62,528 bases of DNA from Chitinophagaceae bacterium (GTDB lineage Bacteria > Bacteroidota > Bacteroidia > Chitinophagales > Chitinophagaceae). The notes beneath the pieces were generated by a model. That model did no database searches. It was not told where the DNA came from and was given only the letters and a program-made list of their open reading frames with translations. Position 1 is the first letter of the stretch, and the number at the start of each line of letters is the position of its first letter. The DNA is taken from NCBI GenBank assembly GCA_019638595.1, contig JAHBTJ010000033.1, positions 1-62,528 on the forward strand, given 5' to 3'. This document shows positions 60,861 through 62,528 of this stretch, piece by piece. The position numbers were made by a program, and so were the translations under genes.

Positions 60861-62045
60861 TCATATGTATTTTAACCACCATTGGCTATGACTCATTTTG
60901 TACCGGTGAAACCACCGGCAGGGCAAATACAATATTATTACTATAACCAGCCAGGTAATGTACAGTACTGGCAGCCCGTAGCCAAAATTGGCAGGGCGGA
61001 ATAAAAATGGAGTGCCGGTATCTGCAATTTGTTCAGTTGTATGCCCTGTGGCGAAAAAAACGATTACCGTGAGGAAATGGATGAGGTAAAAATGTACAAC
61101 GTAATAAAAGAATGGTACTTTACCATATACTGTGGCGAAACGGCTCCAGCTTGTTTTCACTCCTTCTGTAAATGACAAAAAAAGTATAGATGGCCCAAGC
61201 GTCATGGCCATATATTGCAGGGACGGAGGATATTTGGTAGTGTTCAAAAACGACAGAAAGTTTTTAACGGGCGATTGATAATTCTGCCAGGGGGTAAGAT
61301 CTCCGAAATCATTCAGCGCCCGTAAGCACACAAACACAATAATCAAAATACTGCCGGTAATCCTTAATAGTTTTTTCCTCTTCCGGGTGCTAAAATCTTT
61401 TTTATACCATACGCCTGCGCAATATCCCAGCAGCATTACCGAAGTCCATGGTAAGATGGTATAAAGTACTGCCGCAAAATGGCCGGAAGTCAATTGCAAT
61501 ACAGCGCTTCTTGAAGTAAATAATACTTTCCATAAGGCTCCGGCTACGCCTTCAGTTGGCAAGGGTAAGTATTTTAAAAAATTGTGACCAATCAACAGTA
61601 TAAGCCCGGTTATTAAAATGGCTTTATAGGAAGTTCTTACCAGCAGCCCCAGCAGGATCATACTCCACCCGATAGCCCATATTACCTGCCATATAACAAA
61701 CCTGAAGAATGGATCGAAAGTAATACCAAACGTAATAATGGTTATTTCTGCCAGAACCAGCCATATACCCCGCCTGATCAGAAAATCGCTGGCTTGTTTT
61801 GTTGTTTTATACTGCCCTGAAAGATACGCGGAGATGCCGGAAAGAAAAATAAATACAGGCGCACAAAAATGCGTGATCCACCTGGTAAAGAACAAGGGTA
61901 CCGTTGTGGTGGCAGGATCCAGCGGGTCGGCCGTCATGGCTGTTTCGTGAAGGAAATCCCTTGTATGATCAAGGGCCATGAGGATCATCACCAGCCCCCT
62001 GAGTATATCTATAGAAGCTATTCGTGTAGCGTTTCGGATCGGCAT
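60861..62045 (-). CDS. DUF1624 / HGSNAT-like membrane acyltransferase
   Basis: The 394-aa integral membrane protein has about ten hydrophobic helices. It opens with the family signature RIASIDILRGLVMILMALDHTRDFLH, carries FFTRWITHFCAPVFIFLSG (helix 2) and MTLGPSILFLSFTEG, and ends in a basic stretch (RWFHRYKMSHSQWW). The His in the first helix (DHTRDF) is conserved in heparan-alpha-glucosaminide N-acetyltransferase-like proteins and in YeiB-type relatives. It may transfer an acyl group to a sugar across the inner membrane. A TACCTTTA box lies six bases before the ATG. Confidence 0.83.
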   Translation of the reverse strand: MPIRNATRIASIDILRGLVMILMALDHTRDFLHETAMTADPLDPATTTVPLFFTRWITHFCAPVFIFLSGISAYLSGQYKTTKQASDFLIRRGIWLVLAEITIITFGITFDPFFRFVIWQVIWAIGWSMILLGLLVRTSYKAILITGLILLIGHNFLKYLPLPTEGVAGALWKVLFTSRSAVLQLTSGHFAAVLYTILPWTSVMLLGYCAGVWYKKDFSTRKRKKLLRITGSILIIVFVCLRALNDFGDLTPWQNYQSPVKNFLSFLNTTKYPPSLQYMAMTLGPSILFLSFTEGVKTSWSRFATVYGKVPFFYYVVHFYLIHFLTVIVFFATGHTTEQIADTGTPFLFRPANFGYGLPVLYITWLVIVIILYLPCRWFHRYKMSHSQWWLKYI

Positions 62046-62051
62046 ACTACT

Positions 62052-62059
62052 TAAAGGTA
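62052..62059 (-). promoter_or_regulatory. TACCTTTA -7-like box before the acyltransferase gene
   Basis: On the minus strand TACCTTTA (one base off TAnnTTTG) is followed by AGTAGT and the ATG at 62045. If used, the message would be leaderless or nearly so, like the kdsC case. Confidence 0.35.
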
Positions 62060-62092
62060 TGCAATAGTGTCCGACTGTTCGCTTGTTGGGTA

Positions 62093-62163
62093 TATTTACC
62101 TTCGGTGAGAACTATTGTCGTTGCGGCAAAATCAGAAATAAACACATACCGCAATAAAGTTCA
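62093..62163 (-). repeat. 71-bp repeat, copy B4 (inverted)
   Basis: On the minus strand this matches 55081-55151 at 65 of 71 positions, starting TGAACTTTATTGCGG and ending ACCGAAGGTAAATA. The internal TTGCGG and CCGCAA can pair. Copies face each other across a 7-kb interval. Confidence 0.75.
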
Positions 62164-62528
62164 ATTTTTGCAGGTGGGTGCCCCCATAGCCGTATTCTTA
62201 TGCGGGGTAGGTCTGAACCGCGCCTGCGGTAAGCAGGTTTGAATAGTTGTTTTAGGCTTAGCAAAGGGTCGGTAATGCTGGCATTGGGATGAAATATTTT
62301 TCTGTATTTCACTGATCGCTTTACCGTTAAGGGTAGCCCGCCGCGGCGGACAAATAAACCCGTTGATATTTTTTTACAAACAGCTAGCCGCTATGCGGCA
62401 TGTTTCAAATGCATATTCCTCGTGAATGCAATACTTTTAGCTCAGTTGTCTCACGATACAAAATGCTGTTGGATATACCGGATTTTCTGTGCCTTCGGCA
62501 CAACCGGTTGGTAGGCAAAGAGGGTAAT
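62164..62528. other. gene-free end of window with GC-rich palindromes
   Basis: No convincing gene is present. Three short GC-rich stems stand out: CCGCCGCGGCGG (62338-62349), GCCGC-TAT-GCGGC near 62388-62400, and GTGCC-TTC-GGCAC (62489-62501), followed closely by AACCGGTT. A 66-codon minus-strand frame (62112-62312) overlaps repeat B4 and is probably not a gene. Confidence 0.45.

Noticed and set aside
62112-62312. 66-codon minus-strand frame near the window end
   Set aside because: Its C-terminal part is encoded by repeat B4; the same peptide (MCLFLILPQ) appears at 55081-55126 from the B3 copy, so it reflects a DNA repeat and not a protein.

Overview
The window looks like chromosome of a Bacteroidota bacterium, most likely of the Chitinophagaceae type. 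The reasons are three SusC/SusD outer-membrane pairs, two FecI-type sigma / FecR-type anti-sigma switches, DUF4249 next to a TonB receptor, PorT-like barrels, many Gly/Cys lipoprotein signals and TAnnTTTG -7 boxes in front of several genes. I saw no rRNA, tRNA, CRISPR array, integrase or transposase gene.

Region 1-4592 is AT-richer accessory DNA. Four minus-strand genes (AraC regulator cut by the window edge, AlkD-like DNA repair protein, second AraC regulator, short-chain dehydrogenase) are separated by two divergent copies of a ~225 bp element. Their conserved blocks and pairing arms resemble the attC sites of integron gene cassettes. The region ends in a 30-bp palindrome and a 352-bp MITE with a perfect 10-bp target duplication.

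Region 4593-17307 is a minus-strand block: class III aminotransferase, sterol-desaturase-type hydroxylase, a glycan-uptake operon (sigma, FecR, SusC with STN domain, SusD), a GHL6-like glycosidase and kdsC. Region 17479-22831 encodes an exported sugar module: DUF1080 protein, a beta-propeller fused to a cupredoxin, ThuA, and a convergent sugar isomerase/epimerase. A Sel1-repeat gene sits alone at 23208.

Region 24126-34285 is a second sigma/FecR/SusC/SusD operon ending in a GH106 alpha-L-rhamnosidase. Region 34494-40472 holds an MG2-like exported protein, a LuxR-type regulator and two exported thioredoxin-fold proteins. Two of these genes carry an identical 21-bp motif exactly 21 nt before their start codons. 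Region 40586-46007 holds a broken hydrolase start, an outer-membrane barrel, an LA_2272-like repeat protein, and a VWA plus MoxR-like AAA pair.

A second MITE copy (46083-46520) precedes a third SusC/SusD operon that lacks the STN domain and local sigma switch and carries a fasciclin and a DUF5007-like lipoprotein (46803-53504). The window closes with a zinc alcohol dehydrogenase, a TPR protein, a TonB receptor plus DUF4249 lipoprotein, a 66-aa protein and a DUF1624-like membrane acyltransferase. The spaces between these genes are unusually rich in dispersed hairpins of at least four families.

The two FecIR operons fit the usual logic in which substrate binding at the SusC N-terminal STN domain signals through FecR to the sigma factor. 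The third must be controlled otherwise.
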